64,000 nt of DNA from Pseudomonas sp. SCA2728.1_7 (GTDB lineage: Bacteria; Pseudomonadota; Gammaproteobacteria; Pseudomonadales; Pseudomonadaceae). The number at the start of each line of letters is the position of its first letter. Position 1 is the first letter of the stretch. This document shows, piece by piece, positions 9,786 through 17,565 of the stretch. The stretch lies in NCBI RefSeq assembly GCF_018138145.1, contig NZ_CP073104.1, positions 4,283,001 to 4,347,000 of the forward strand, written 5' to 3'. A program made the translations under genes and the position numbers. The notes beneath the pieces are model-generated. The model did not search any database. It saw only the letters and a list, made by a program, of their open reading frames with translations, and had not been told where the DNA came from.

Positions 9786-10061
9786 ATGCGTAAACCAGAA
9801 CTCGCCGCTGCAATCGCTGAAAAAGCAGATCTGACCAAAGAACAGGCCAACCGCGTACTCAACGCCGTCCTCGAAGAAATCACCGGCGCTCTGCACCGCA
9901 AGGACAGCGTGACGCTGGTCGGCTTCGGCACCTTCCTGCAACGTCACCGCGGCGCCCGCACCGGCAAAAACCCGCAGACCGGCGAACCGGTTAAAATCAA
10001 GGCCAGCAACACCGTTGCGTTCAAGCCAGGCAAATCGTTGAAAGACAGCGTTAATCCTTAA
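9786..10061 (+). CDS. hupA: DNA-binding protein HU (HupA)
   Basis: A 91-residue HU/IHF protein. N-terminal helical dimerisation part MRKPELAAAIAEKADLTKEQANRVLNAV is followed by the beta-arm region with GFGTF, RTGKNPQTGEPVKI and the C-terminal FKPGKSLKDSV. HU bends and compacts DNA without strong sequence preference. A strong RBS (AAAGGGG) precedes the ATG. In P. aeruginosa the next gene is the SCP2-like/HDOD/recG block, here displaced by 41 kb of accessory DNA. Confidence 0.96.
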   Translation: MRKPELAAAIAEKADLTKEQANRVLNAVLEEITGALHRKDSVTLVGFGTFLQRHRGARTGKNPQTGEPVKIKASNTVAFKPGKSLKDSVNP

Positions 10062-10098
10062 TTGCGGCGAACTCCTCGAATAACGGGGAGAACCGCTG

Positions 10099-10139
10099 AA
10101 AAAATGGGCACACCGATTGCGGTCGGGTGCCCATTTTTT
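10099..10139. terminator. Terminator after hupA
   Basis: A perfect 13-bp stem (10099-10111 with 10127-10139: AAAAAATGGGCAC and its complement) with A and T runs on both sides, so it could work in either direction. Confidence 0.9.
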
Positions 10140-10200
10140 ATGCCTGCCTATTTGTTATGGCCTGCAGCAATAATAAAGCCACGTAATCAATTGCATTGGT

Positions 10201-10215
10201 TGGCTATCGATCTGC
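10201..10215 (+). promoter_or_regulatory. Possible sigma-54 (-24/-12) promoter
   Basis: TGGCTATCGATCTGC has GG and GC with exactly 10 nt between, with TGGC and TGC kept from the consensus; the inner bases are poor. A sigma-54 activator is encoded inside the cluster. It would leave a leader of nearly 490 nt before tssA, so the assignment is weak. Confidence 0.25.
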
Positions 10216-10247
10216 CTCACACTTAAATCAATAACCTATATATAAAA

Positions 10248-10275
10248 GCCATCATATTGATGGCACTTTTGCCAT
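10248..10275. promoter_or_regulatory. Two overlapping palindromes (possible operator)
   Basis: GCCATCA-TAT-TGATGGC (10248-10264) overlaps ATGGCA-CTTT-TGCCAT (10260-10275); both are perfect. They share the central ATGGC, so only one could pair at a time in RNA, or two dimers could bind in DNA. Nothing else identifies the regulator. Confidence 0.4.
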
Positions 10276-10700
10276 TGTTGGTTGTCTCGCTGTGGATTGT
10301 TGAAACAACACTGAAATCTTTCGGAATCATCCTACATCCGTTTTTTTCAAAACCCGTCATGCTCCGCGCCATTGTCGTCGGCCCCGGTTTTTGGTGATCG
10401 CGGCAGATTGGAACGATCGCTCTAAATCAGGGTTTTCAGGTGTTTCGTGCAGCTGCGTATATATGAAGACGGCATCGGGGATTCCCTGGCTGAATATAGG
10501 GAAACCTCCTACAACAAACAAAGAACAGTTCGTCTTGTTGTTTAATCAGATGCTTGCTAGTGGCCATCATAGTGATTACGATGCGCCCACTTGAAAGAGC
10601 ACATCTCAATTGGATGAGTCGCACCACCGCTCTTCGATACTGTCCCGCGCCGCGGTTACTCCAATAGGCGCCTGACTGTAATCCTTAATAAAGGCCATGG

Positions 10701-12263
10701 ATGTCCTACTCAAGCAAACTTTCCGCCCATTACCTCGAACTCGCTAAAGTCTCTGTTTCCAAAGAGAATTTCGCGGGCGAAGACGTTCGTTTTTCGAGCG
10801 AATTCGAGGCGCTGGAAAGCGAGCTGGCCAAAGCCTCGTCGATGCACGAAAGCGGGCAGATCGACTGGCTGAAAATTCGCGAAAACAGCGAAAACCTGCT
10901 GCGTACCCAATCCAAGGATTTGCGTGTCGGCGCCTGGCTGACCTGGTCGCTGTACCAGCGCGAATCCTTCCCCGGGCTGCTGGCCGGGCTCGGGTTGCTG
11001 CACCATCTGTCGGAAAACAACTGGGCCGACGTTCACCCGCTCAAACCCCGCACCCGAGCCGCCGCCATCGGCTGGCTGGTGCCGCGTCTCGAGCAGGTCA
11101 TCACCGAAAACATTGCGATCAAAGAGCAGTTGCCGATGTTCCGGCAGCTCTCCGAGCACCTGTCCGGTCTCGAAGCGGCGTGTGCTGAGCATCTGGGCGA
11201 TGATTCGCCGCTGTTGCTGCCGATTTCCCGTCGCCTGAAAACCATGATCCAGCGCGCGGCCGACAACCAGCCGGCTCCCGGTGTGGTCGGTGCGGCTGTG
11301 GCGCAGGTCAAGCAGGCGGCGAGCCAGTTGCTCACCCCCGGCGCACCGATCGACAACGAACGAGACGCCCATAAAGCGCTGCGCGCCCAACAGGAAAGCG
11401 CCCGTCCGTTGTGCGCCTGGTGGCTCAAGCAGAAAGCCACCGACCTGCGCGCCCTGCGCCTGAATCGCACGCTGCTGTGGATGACCATCGACGCAGTGCC
11501 CGAACGCAACGCCGAGCAGATCACCGTGTTGCGCGGCCTGCCGCTGGAAAAACTCAAGCTCTATCAGGACCGTTACGATCAGGGCAAATACGCCGACTTG
11601 CTGGTGGAACTGGAGGCGAGCCTGGCGAAGGCGCCGTTCTGGTTCGATGGCCAGAGGATGGTCTGGGAATGTCTCCAGAACCTCAACGCCGAGTTGGCAA
11701 TGCGCGAAGTGGAAATCCACTTCGCGCTTTTGGTTCAACGGCTGCCCGGCATTGTCGAGTTGCGTTTCCATGACGGCGCGCCGTTTGCCGATCCGTCCAC
11801 CCGGGCGTGGATCGCCGCCAACGTCATGCCGCACCTGCAAAGTGCCAGTGCGCCGCGCAAGGTCGAAAGCGAAAACGTCGAAACCCAGCCGGCCTGGGAA
11901 AAGGCCCTCGAAGAAGTCCTGCCGCTGCTGCGCAAGGAAGGCCTGAAGCCAGCGGTGCAGACCCTAAAGCAGGGTTTGCAATCCGCTCACGGTGGCCGCG
12001 AACGCTTCTTCTGGCAGTTCGCCCTCGCGCGGCTGTGCTTCATGGCCAAGAAATACGAACTGGCCAAGAACCAGTTGGAAACCCTCGATCAGACATTACA
12101 GGACTCAGGCCTGCACGCCTGGGAGCCCGATCTTGCATTGGAAGTGCTGCATCTACTGCACAGTTGCTGCGAGTTGTTGCCGCAGAACCATGCCGTACGT
12201 GAACGCAAGGAAGAGATTTATCGCAGGCTGTGCCACCTCGATCTCGAAGTGGTACTCGAATAG
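10701..12263 (+). CDS. tssA: T6SS protein TssA (long form)
   Basis: The protein has 520 residues. The N-terminal ImpA_N-type region carries the conserved SKDLRVGAWLTWSLYQRESFPGLLAGL segment; the C-terminal part is a VasJ-like helical domain. TssA proteins prime sheath polymerisation and in long forms cap or hold the distal end of the sheath. It is first in the T6SS operon, as in the P. aeruginosa H2 cluster. ATG at 10701 with AAAGG upstream; a second ATG at 10697 is out of frame. Confidence 0.93.
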   Translation: MSYSSKLSAHYLELAKVSVSKENFAGEDVRFSSEFEALESELAKASSMHESGQIDWLKIRENSENLLRTQSKDLRVGAWLTWSLYQRESFPGLLAGLGLLHHLSENNWADVHPLKPRTRAAAIGWLVPRLEQVITENIAIKEQLPMFRQLSEHLSGLEAACAEHLGDDSPLLLPISRRLKTMIQRAADNQPAPGVVGAAVAQVKQAASQLLTPGAPIDNERDAHKALRAQQESARPLCAWWLKQKATDLRALRLNRTLLWMTIDAVPERNAEQITVLRGLPLEKLKLYQDRYDQGKYADLLVELEASLAKAPFWFDGQRMVWECLQNLNAELAMREVEIHFALLVQRLPGIVELRFHDGAPFADPSTRAWIAANVMPHLQSASAPRKVESENVETQPAWEKALEEVLPLLRKEGLKPAVQTLKQGLQSAHGGRERFFWQFALARLCFMAKKYELAKNQLETLDQTLQDSGLHAWEPDLALEVLHLLHSCCELLPQNHAVRERKEEIYRRLCHLDLEVVLE

Positions 12264-12295
12264 GCCCCAGGGCCACAACCGCAAGGAGAAAAGCC

Positions 12296-12799
12296 ATGGC
12301 CAAAGAAGGCTCGGTAGCCCCCAAGGAACGCATCAACGTCACCTTCAAACCCGCCACCGGCGGTGCTCAGGAAGAGATTGAACTGCCGCTGAAGCTGCTG
12401 GCAATCGGTGACTACACCCACCGCAAGGACGATCGCAAAATCGAAGATCGCAAGCCGATCAGCATCGACAAGATGACCTTCGACGAAGTGTTGGCCAAGC
12501 AAGAACTGGGTCTGACGCTGAGCGTGCCGAACCGTCTGCAGGAAGATGGCGAGGCCGACGAGCTGGCTGTGCAACTGCGCGTCAATTCGATGAAGGACTT
12601 CAACCCGGCCAGCCTGGTCGAGCAAGTGCCTGAGCTGAAAAAACTGATGGAACTGCGCGATGCGCTGGTGGCCCTCAAAGGCCCGCTGGGTAACGCACCT
12701 GCGTTCCGTAAAGCGATCGAAGGCGTGCTCGCCGACGACGAATCCCGCGGTCGCGTACTCGGTGAGCTGGGCCTGAACGCCGCAGCCCCGGACGCCTGA
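12296..12799 (+). CDS. tssB: T6SS contractile sheath small subunit TssB
   Basis: The protein has 167 residues from the ATG at 12296, which has a GGAGA ribosome site 7 bp upstream; the longer open frame upstream lacks one. VipA/IglA family signatures include RINVTFKP, ELPLKLLAIGDY and RKPISIDKMTFDEVL. TssB pairs with TssC to build the contractile sheath in the cytoplasm. tssC follows 25 bp downstream. Confidence 0.97.
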   Translation: MAKEGSVAPKERINVTFKPATGGAQEEIELPLKLLAIGDYTHRKDDRKIEDRKPISIDKMTFDEVLAKQELGLTLSVPNRLQEDGEADELAVQLRVNSMKDFNPASLVEQVPELKKLMELRDALVALKGPLGNAPAFRKAIEGVLADDESRGRVLGELGLNAAAPDA

Positions 12800-12824
12800 G
12801 ACTCCAGCCAAGGAAGCCAACACA

Positions 12825-14300
12825 ATGAGCACTAGCGCAGCACAAGAGAAGAGCGCCGGCAACGGCGAGTACAGCATTCTCGACAGCATCATCGCCGAAA
12901 CCCGTCTGACTCCGGACGACGAAGCCTACGACATCGCCAAGCGCGGTGTGTCGGCGTTCATCGAAGAACTGCTCAAACCGCAGAACAACGGTGAGCCGGT
13001 CAAAAAGGCCATGGTTGACCGCATGATCGCCGAGATCGATGCCAAGCTCAGCCGTCAGATGGACGAAATCCTGCACCACCCGGACTTCCAGGCTCTGGAA
13101 TCGTCGTGGCGTGGTCTGCAGTTGCTGGTCGACCGCACCAACTTCCGCGAAAACATCAAGATCGAAATCCTCAACGTCTCGAAAGAAGACCTGCTGGACG
13201 ATTTCGAAGATTCGCCGGAAGTCATGCAGTCGGGCCTGTACAAGCACATCTACACCGCTGAATACGGCCAGTTCGGTGGTCAGCCTGTGGGCGCGATCAT
13301 CGCTAACTACTACATGTCGCCAAGCTCGCCAGACGTCAAGCTGATGCAGTACGTGGCCAGCGTTTCGTGCATGTCGCACGCACCGTTCATCGCTGCTGCC
13401 GGCCCGAAATTCTTCGGCCTGGAAAGCTTCACCGGCCTGCCGGATCTGAAAGATCTGAAAGACCACTTCGAAGGCCCGCAATTCGCCAAATGGCAGAGCT
13501 TCCGTACCTCGGAAGACTCCCGCTACGTTGGTCTGACCGTGCCGCGTTTCCTGCTGCGTAACCCGTACGATCCGGAAGAAAACCCGGTCAAATCGTTCGT
13601 GTACAAGGAAACCGTTGCCAACAGCCACGAGCACTACCTGTGGGGCAACACTGCTTACGCGTTCGGCACCAAGCTGACCGACAGCTTCGCCAAATTCCGC
13701 TGGTGCCCGAACATCATCGGCCCGCAGAGCGGTGGCGCGGTTGAAGACCTGCCGTTGCACCATTTCGAAAGCATGGGCGAAATCGAAACCAAGATTCCTA
13801 CTGAAGTTCTGGTTTCCGACCGTCGTGAATACGAACTGGCCGAGGAAGGCTTCATTTCCCTGACCATGCGTAAAGGCTCCGACAACGCGGCGTTCTTCTC
13901 CGCGAGTTCGGTGCAGAAGCCGAAGTTCTTCGGCATCAGCGCAGAAGGCAAGGCCGCAGAGCTGAACTACAAGCTCGGCACCCAACTGCCGTACATGATG
14001 ATCGTCAACCGCCTGGCTCACTACTTGAAAGTGCTGCAGCGCGAGCAACTCGGTTCGTGGAAAGAGCGTACCGACCTCGAGCTGGAACTGAACAAGTGGA
14101 TCCGTCAGTACGTTGCCGACCAGGAAAACCCGAGCGCCGAAGTGCGTGGCCGTCGTCCGCTGCGCGCTGCGCAAGTGATCGTCAGCGACGTTGAAGGCGA
14201 GCCGGGCTGGTACCGCGTGAGCTTGAACGTGCGTCCGCACTTCAAGTACATGGGTGCCGATTTCACCCTGTCGCTGGTTGGCAAGCTGGACAAAGAGTAA
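12825..14300 (+). CDS. tssC: T6SS contractile sheath large subunit TssC
   Basis: The protein has 491 residues, the usual size for VipB/IglB. Family landmarks are ESSWRGLQLLVDRT (about residue 93), AEYGQFGG, the LMQYVASVSCMSHAPF stretch, the YLWGNTAYAFG segment and the C-terminal GWYRVSLNVRPHFKYMGADFTLSLVGKLDKE. It forms the sheath with TssB and is recycled by ClpV. tssE follows 9 bp downstream; no hcp gene lies here. Confidence 0.98.
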   Translation: MSTSAAQEKSAGNGEYSILDSIIAETRLTPDDEAYDIAKRGVSAFIEELLKPQNNGEPVKKAMVDRMIAEIDAKLSRQMDEILHHPDFQALESSWRGLQLLVDRTNFRENIKIEILNVSKEDLLDDFEDSPEVMQSGLYKHIYTAEYGQFGGQPVGAIIANYYMSPSSPDVKLMQYVASVSCMSHAPFIAAAGPKFFGLESFTGLPDLKDLKDHFEGPQFAKWQSFRTSEDSRYVGLTVPRFLLRNPYDPEENPVKSFVYKETVANSHEHYLWGNTAYAFGTKLTDSFAKFRWCPNIIGPQSGGAVEDLPLHHFESMGEIETKIPTEVLVSDRREYELAEEGFISLTMRKGSDNAAFFSASSVQKPKFFGISAEGKAAELNYKLGTQLPYMMIVNRLAHYLKVLQREQLGSWKERTDLELELNKWIRQYVADQENPSAEVRGRRPLRAAQVIVSDVEGEPGWYRVSLNVRPHFKYMGADFTLSLVGKLDKE

Positions 14301-14309
14301 GAGCGACTC

Positions 14310-14717
14310 ATGGACGGATACGGCAGCCTGTTCGAACGCCTCAACGGCGACGCGCAACTACGCAAGGGCAACAGCCTTGAGGCTTGTGCCATGGCGTCAG
14401 TGGCTGCCCATCTGGCCAAAATGCTCAGCACCCGGGCCGGCAGCGTGCAAACGCTGGCCGACTACGGGTTGCCCGATCTCAATGACATGCGTCTGAGCCT
14501 GCACGACTCTCTGAGTCAGGCCCGTCTGGCCATCGAAAACTTCATCGAAGCCTACGAGCCGCGCCTGAGCAACGTGCGTGTCATTTCCCTGCCGCGTGAC
14601 CACGATCAACTGCGCCTGGCCTTCAGCATCGAAGGCCTGCTGGAAGTTGAAGGGTTCAAGCGTCAGGTCAGTTTTTCCGCGCGCCTGGATGGCAGCGGAC
14701 AAGTGAAGGTCACCTAA
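14310..14717 (+). CDS. tssE: T6SS baseplate protein TssE (gp25-like)
   Basis: The protein has 135 residues. It starts with the typical SLFERL and carries the family's core motif IEAYEPRLSNVRV (EPRL; about residues 81-92), which connects sheath initiation to the baseplate in gp25-like proteins. It is cytoplasmic. It ends 11 bp before the PAAR effector gene, which has an AAGGAG ribosome site. Confidence 0.95.
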   Translation: MDGYGSLFERLNGDAQLRKGNSLEACAMASVAAHLAKMLSTRAGSVQTLADYGLPDLNDMRLSLHDSLSQARLAIENFIEAYEPRLSNVRVISLPRDHDQLRLAFSIEGLLEVEGFKRQVSFSARLDGSGQVKVT

Positions 14718-14728
14718 GGAGATCCCCG

Positions 14729-16138
14729 ATGTCTGGCAAACCCGCAGCACGCGTATCCGACCCCACCGCTTGCCCACTTCCAGGCCACGGTACCAACCCG
14801 ATCGCCGCCGGTTCCGGCGACGTATTCTTCGACGGCCTCGCGGCCGCCCGCCAAGGCGATGCCTCGGCGTGTGGTGGTGCGATGGTCGGCGATCTGGCGA
14901 CCACGGTTTTGATCAATGGCAAACCGGCCGCCACGGTTGGCTCTGTTGGCTCTCACGGCAACAAGGTTACGGCAGGTTCCGGGACGGTGATCATCGGGAA
15001 TTCGCATTCGCCAGCACCCTTTTCGGGGCTTGCCGCTATAGCGGTTGTCGCGGCGCTGGATTACCGACTGGGTTTGAAGTCCGGTGGCAACTCGGTACTG
15101 ACGCCGCTGGAAATTCCAGACTTCGACGAACTGAAATCAGGAACATCGAAAAACCGTGAGTTGGTCGATTTCGTTGTCGAGAACCGCATGGACGCAGCTG
15201 ACAGTGTGAAGCTGGAAGTGCTGGACGGCGAGAAGCTGGTATACGCCGAAGCCAATACCGCGCCGTTCCTGCCACCAGGCAAGTATCCATGGCAATGGGA
15301 CGGCTACGACACGGCCGGCATCCTCGATACCAAAGTCCTGAAAAGCCCGAACCTGAAAGTGCGCCTCACCGCGACCGGGGCGGGTCAGCAGCAAGTGACT
15401 GAAGTGAAGCTTGATTGCTCGGCTAAAAAGGTGAAATGGGTCGATGTGCGTGTTGACCGCAACGCCAAGACCGTTGAAGTGACGTTGCGCCCGAGCTTTT
15501 CGGATGGCGGCAGCAGTGGTTCCACCCCCGGACTGGTACCCACGCCTTTCAGCACGTTGCTTGGCTGGGCCAAGGAAGGTATCGAGTTGTACTGGTCGCG
15601 TAATGGCTCACGCGGCGGCGGTATCGCCGAGGGCATCACGACCAGCAAAGGCCTTTACAAAGTCACGGTCAAAACCGAGATCAACGTCGAGCCCAAAGCC
15701 GGGAATTTCCCGTTGATTGACTCCTTGTCGAAGGACTTCGGTCGTTCCACCAGTCTGGCGATCGCCAGAAAGGTTTATCACAACGCCGGCTATGCCTATG
15801 AAAGCTACGTTGTTCAACGACGTCGAACTCCAGAGTTCGCCAAAGAAATTGCCAGAGAAGAGTTCAAAGAAACGTCGGCTCATGAGTTTGGTCATTTGAT
15901 TCTCAATGAGTACGGCGGGGGAATCATCCCCGGTTACTCCTGGACTCACAAAGAAACATCGACATTGATGCAAAACCCTAAGGACAACCACCCGACGCCG
16001 AACGTCGGCGAGGTGGATGTCATGCATTACTTCAGCAGTTACACGCAGTCCTCCGCTGATCTGCAAAAGAGAGTGGCGGCGTCTGAACAGGACGTCAAAA
16101 GCCTGCTTTGGCTGGCAAGGGTCGAGTTCGATGACTAG
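14729..16138 (+). CDS. PAAR-domain T6SS effector with C-terminal zincin metallopeptidase
   Basis: The protein has 469 residues. Residues 1-93 are a PAAR domain (VSDPTACPLPGHG with paired Cys/His positions, repeated Gly-rich turns), which caps a VgrG spike. A short hydrophobic stretch (99-112) and an Ig-like beta region (about 140-255, with PWQWDGYD) follow. The C-terminal domain has the zinc motif H385-E-F-G-H389 with a possible third ligand at H407 (SWTHKET), then GEVDVMHYF. This is an HExxH protease signature of polymorphic-toxin type. It sits inside the structural operon between tssE and tssF and is followed by small exported proteins that are likely immunity. Secretion as spike cargo is well supported; protease activity and target are inferred. 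Confidence 0.85.
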   Translation: MSGKPAARVSDPTACPLPGHGTNPIAAGSGDVFFDGLAAARQGDASACGGAMVGDLATTVLINGKPAATVGSVGSHGNKVTAGSGTVIIGNSHSPAPFSGLAAIAVVAALDYRLGLKSGGNSVLTPLEIPDFDELKSGTSKNRELVDFVVENRMDAADSVKLEVLDGEKLVYAEANTAPFLPPGKYPWQWDGYDTAGILDTKVLKSPNLKVRLTATGAGQQQVTEVKLDCSAKKVKWVDVRVDRNAKTVEVTLRPSFSDGGSSGSTPGLVPTPFSTLLGWAKEGIELYWSRNGSRGGGIAEGITTSKGLYKVTVKTEINVEPKAGNFPLIDSLSKDFGRSTSLAIARKVYHNAGYAYESYVVQRRRTPEFAKEIAREEFKETSAHEFGHLILNEYGGGIIPGYSWTHKETSTLMQNPKDNHPTPNVGEVDVMHYFSSYTQSSADLQKRVAASEQDVKSLLWLARVEFDD

Positions 16139-16241
16139 GTTGACCGGTCTCATCTTGCCGTTCGTTTCCCTTTATGGCTGTGCTGCTCAGCAGGTGTACC
16201 AGCGCGAGTGGACAATCAGCGAGGCATCGGTTTGTCCATGA
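16131..16241 (+). pseudogene. Internally deleted copy of the neighbouring lipoprotein gene
   Basis: An open frame of 36 codons begins with an ATG inside the effector's stop region (ATGACTAG). Its N-terminal half (FVSLYGCAAQQVYQ) matches the signal peptide and first mature residues of the next gene (FVSLTACAAQQVYR), and its C-terminal end (REWTISEASVCP) matches that gene's last residues (RSWTVDTGAFCP). About 100 internal residues are missing, in frame. It is most simply a duplicated immunity gene that lost its middle. Whether the short lipopeptide is still made is unknown. Its stop overlaps the next start (ATGA). Confidence 0.65.
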
Positions 16242-16645
16242 AACTGCCAAGAACGATTTTGATGATGAGATGGGTAAGCTTCTTCGCGTGCTTCGTTTCG
16301 CTGACCGCATGCGCTGCGCAGCAGGTCTATCGCAATGATGTTTACCTGTTGAACACTTGTGGAGTACCACTGGAACTGGCGCTGGCGAATGACTCCAACT
16401 ATGACGATCAGCCACGCAGTTTCACGTTAAACCCGAACCAGCGCAGTTCCATCGGCAACTACCAGTCATTCGGTGAAGACGTATCGGGTCAGATCAGCGA
16501 CCAGTACAGCCTGTCGATCAAAAGCCAGAACGCGACTAAGTCCATCGACGCGCAGACCTTGCGAAATGCAGTAGCGAGCATCAAAAAAACTGAAGACAAA
16601 GCTGTCCGTTCGTGGACGGTCGATACCGGGGCTTTCTGCCCATGA
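16238..16645 (+). CDS. Small lipoprotein, candidate immunity protein
   Basis: The protein has 135 residues. It has a lipoprotein signal with lipobox SLTAC (Cys about residue 20), so the mature protein is probably anchored facing the periplasm. No family is recognised. The mature region is polar with two further cysteines (NTCG, and the terminal FCP), possibly disulfide-bonded. The ATG at 16238 overlaps the stop of the deleted copy before it. Being directly behind a T6SS effector gene, and duplicated, it is the best candidate for immunity to the PAAR-zincin effector; this is inferred from context. Confidence 0.72.
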   Translation: MKLPRTILMMRWVSFFACFVSLTACAAQQVYRNDVYLLNTCGVPLELALANDSNYDDQPRSFTLNPNQRSSIGNYQSFGEDVSGQISDQYSLSIKSQNATKSIDAQTLRNAVASIKKTEDKAVRSWTVDTGAFCP

Positions 16646-16667
16646 AGCATTTGTTCGGGTTGGCTTG

Positions 16668-17045
16668 ATGAAACTCAGAGCCTGGCAATGTCTCATCGCT
16701 TTTCTCAGCTCGGTCGGTTTGCTGGCGATTCTGGTCGGCTTGACGCTGCTGCTGCGGATGGAAAGCTCGACCGAACCAAAGCTGTTCGCTCATCCCCACG
16801 CGTTGTGGATTGGCGCCGAGGATGGGGGGGTATTCGTCGAGATTACTAAGCACGAAGCGCCGGACTATTACGTGGAAATTCGTCACGAAAATGGTGGGAT
16901 GTGGACTGAAGGCTGGGTTCGATATGGCACCAGGGACAGCCATCCACTCAGCGCTGCGGCAATAGGTGGCTACGGTGGTGAAGAGCTCTATGTCTATACG
17001 GGTGTCGCGATCACGGCGCAAAAACAGGGAGTTGCGCAGCGATGA
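16668..17045 (+). CDS. Single-pass membrane protein of unknown function, immunity-like
   Basis: The protein has 125 residues from the ATG at 16668 (a TTG codon lies directly upstream in frame). One N-terminal membrane segment (about 8-29, IAFLSSVGLLAILVGLTLLL) is followed by a ~95-residue soluble domain, with DYYVEIRHENGGMWTEGWVRYG. No family is recognised. It lies 22 bp after the lipoprotein gene in the effector module and so may be a second immunity factor with its soluble part outside the cytoplasm. Confidence 0.65.
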   Translation: MKLRAWQCLIAFLSSVGLLAILVGLTLLLRMESSTEPKLFAHPHALWIGAEDGGVFVEITKHEAPDYYVEIRHENGGMWTEGWVRYGTRDSHPLSAAAIGGYGGEELYVYTGVAITAQKQGVAQR

Positions 17046-17089
17046 ATAAATACGTGCCAGCGACCCCGGGGCAGGAGACGGACGCATGA
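17042..17089 (+). CDS. 15-codon linking mini-ORF
   Basis: ATG at 17042 overlaps the preceding stop (ATGA) and its own stop at 17087-17089 overlaps the next gene's ATG (again ATGA). The peptide would be MNKYVPATPGQETDA. It may couple translation of the two membrane-protein genes, or be the N-terminal remnant of a lost gene. There is no evidence that the peptide has a function. Confidence 0.3.
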   Translation: MNKYVPATPGQETDA

Positions 17090-17538
17090 CCGACTCATCA
17101 AGCGAGATGCTCATGCTCAGTCGTGCGCAACTCAGCTTCTTCATGGCGGCCCTGTGGTGGCCATTGCTGGCGGTGTTGGCGATCAGTTCCTATGACCTGT
17201 GGAATGGCGAGTATTCAACACCCGAGTCGTCCGGGATTTATTGGCAGTACCTGTTGTGGTGGGGAATTCCCGGGCTTTTGGGTTTTTCGCTATGGATGTC
17301 CCGATCGGCGCAGAGCCGCAACGAGCAGCAGGCGCTGCGGATGGTTTGGTGGGCGCCGGTGAAGTTCATCCCGTTCTACGCCGTGCCATGGATGCTGTAT
17401 GGCTTGCTCAGTCTGGTCGTCGGCCAGCTCAGTGATGCCTACATGGCGTACGGCTGGATCTCGATTGTGCCGTTTCTCCTGATTGGCGGTTACGTCTGTG
17501 CCGGCGTGACGGTCGCGGTCTACAGGATATTTTTTTGA
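17086..17538 (+). CDS. Multi-pass membrane protein of unknown function, immunity-like
   Basis: The protein has 150 residues with about four hydrophobic helices (LSFFMAALWWPLLAVLAIS; YLLWWGIPGLLGFSLWM; FIPFYAVPWMLYGLLSLVV; ISIVPFLLIGGYVCAGVTVAV). Trp is abundant. No family is recognised. It ends 28 bp before tssF and closes the effector/immunity insert within the structural operon. Polytopic immunity proteins are known for effectors acting at membranes; that role here is inference. Confidence 0.65.
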   Translation: MTDSSSEMLMLSRAQLSFFMAALWWPLLAVLAISSYDLWNGEYSTPESSGIYWQYLLWWGIPGLLGFSLWMSRSAQSRNEQQALRMVWWAPVKFIPFYAVPWMLYGLLSLVVGQLSDAYMAYGWISIVPFLLIGGYVCAGVTVAVYRIFF

Positions 17539-17565
17539 TGCGTTTCACTACCAGGCAGGTAACCC

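Larger units (their letters stand above)
10140..10700. other. Intergenic region before the T6SS operon
   Basis: About 560 bp, more AT-rich than the flanks, with no convincing gene. The small ORFs of 60-67 codons here lack RBS and family features. It must carry the promoter for tssA; palindromes and a sigma-54-like site are listed separately. Position marks the left edge of the accessory block. Confidence 0.6.

Noticed and set aside
10391..10594. 67-codon plus-strand frame before tssA
   Set aside because: No ribosome site, no family features, in AT-rich promoter DNA.
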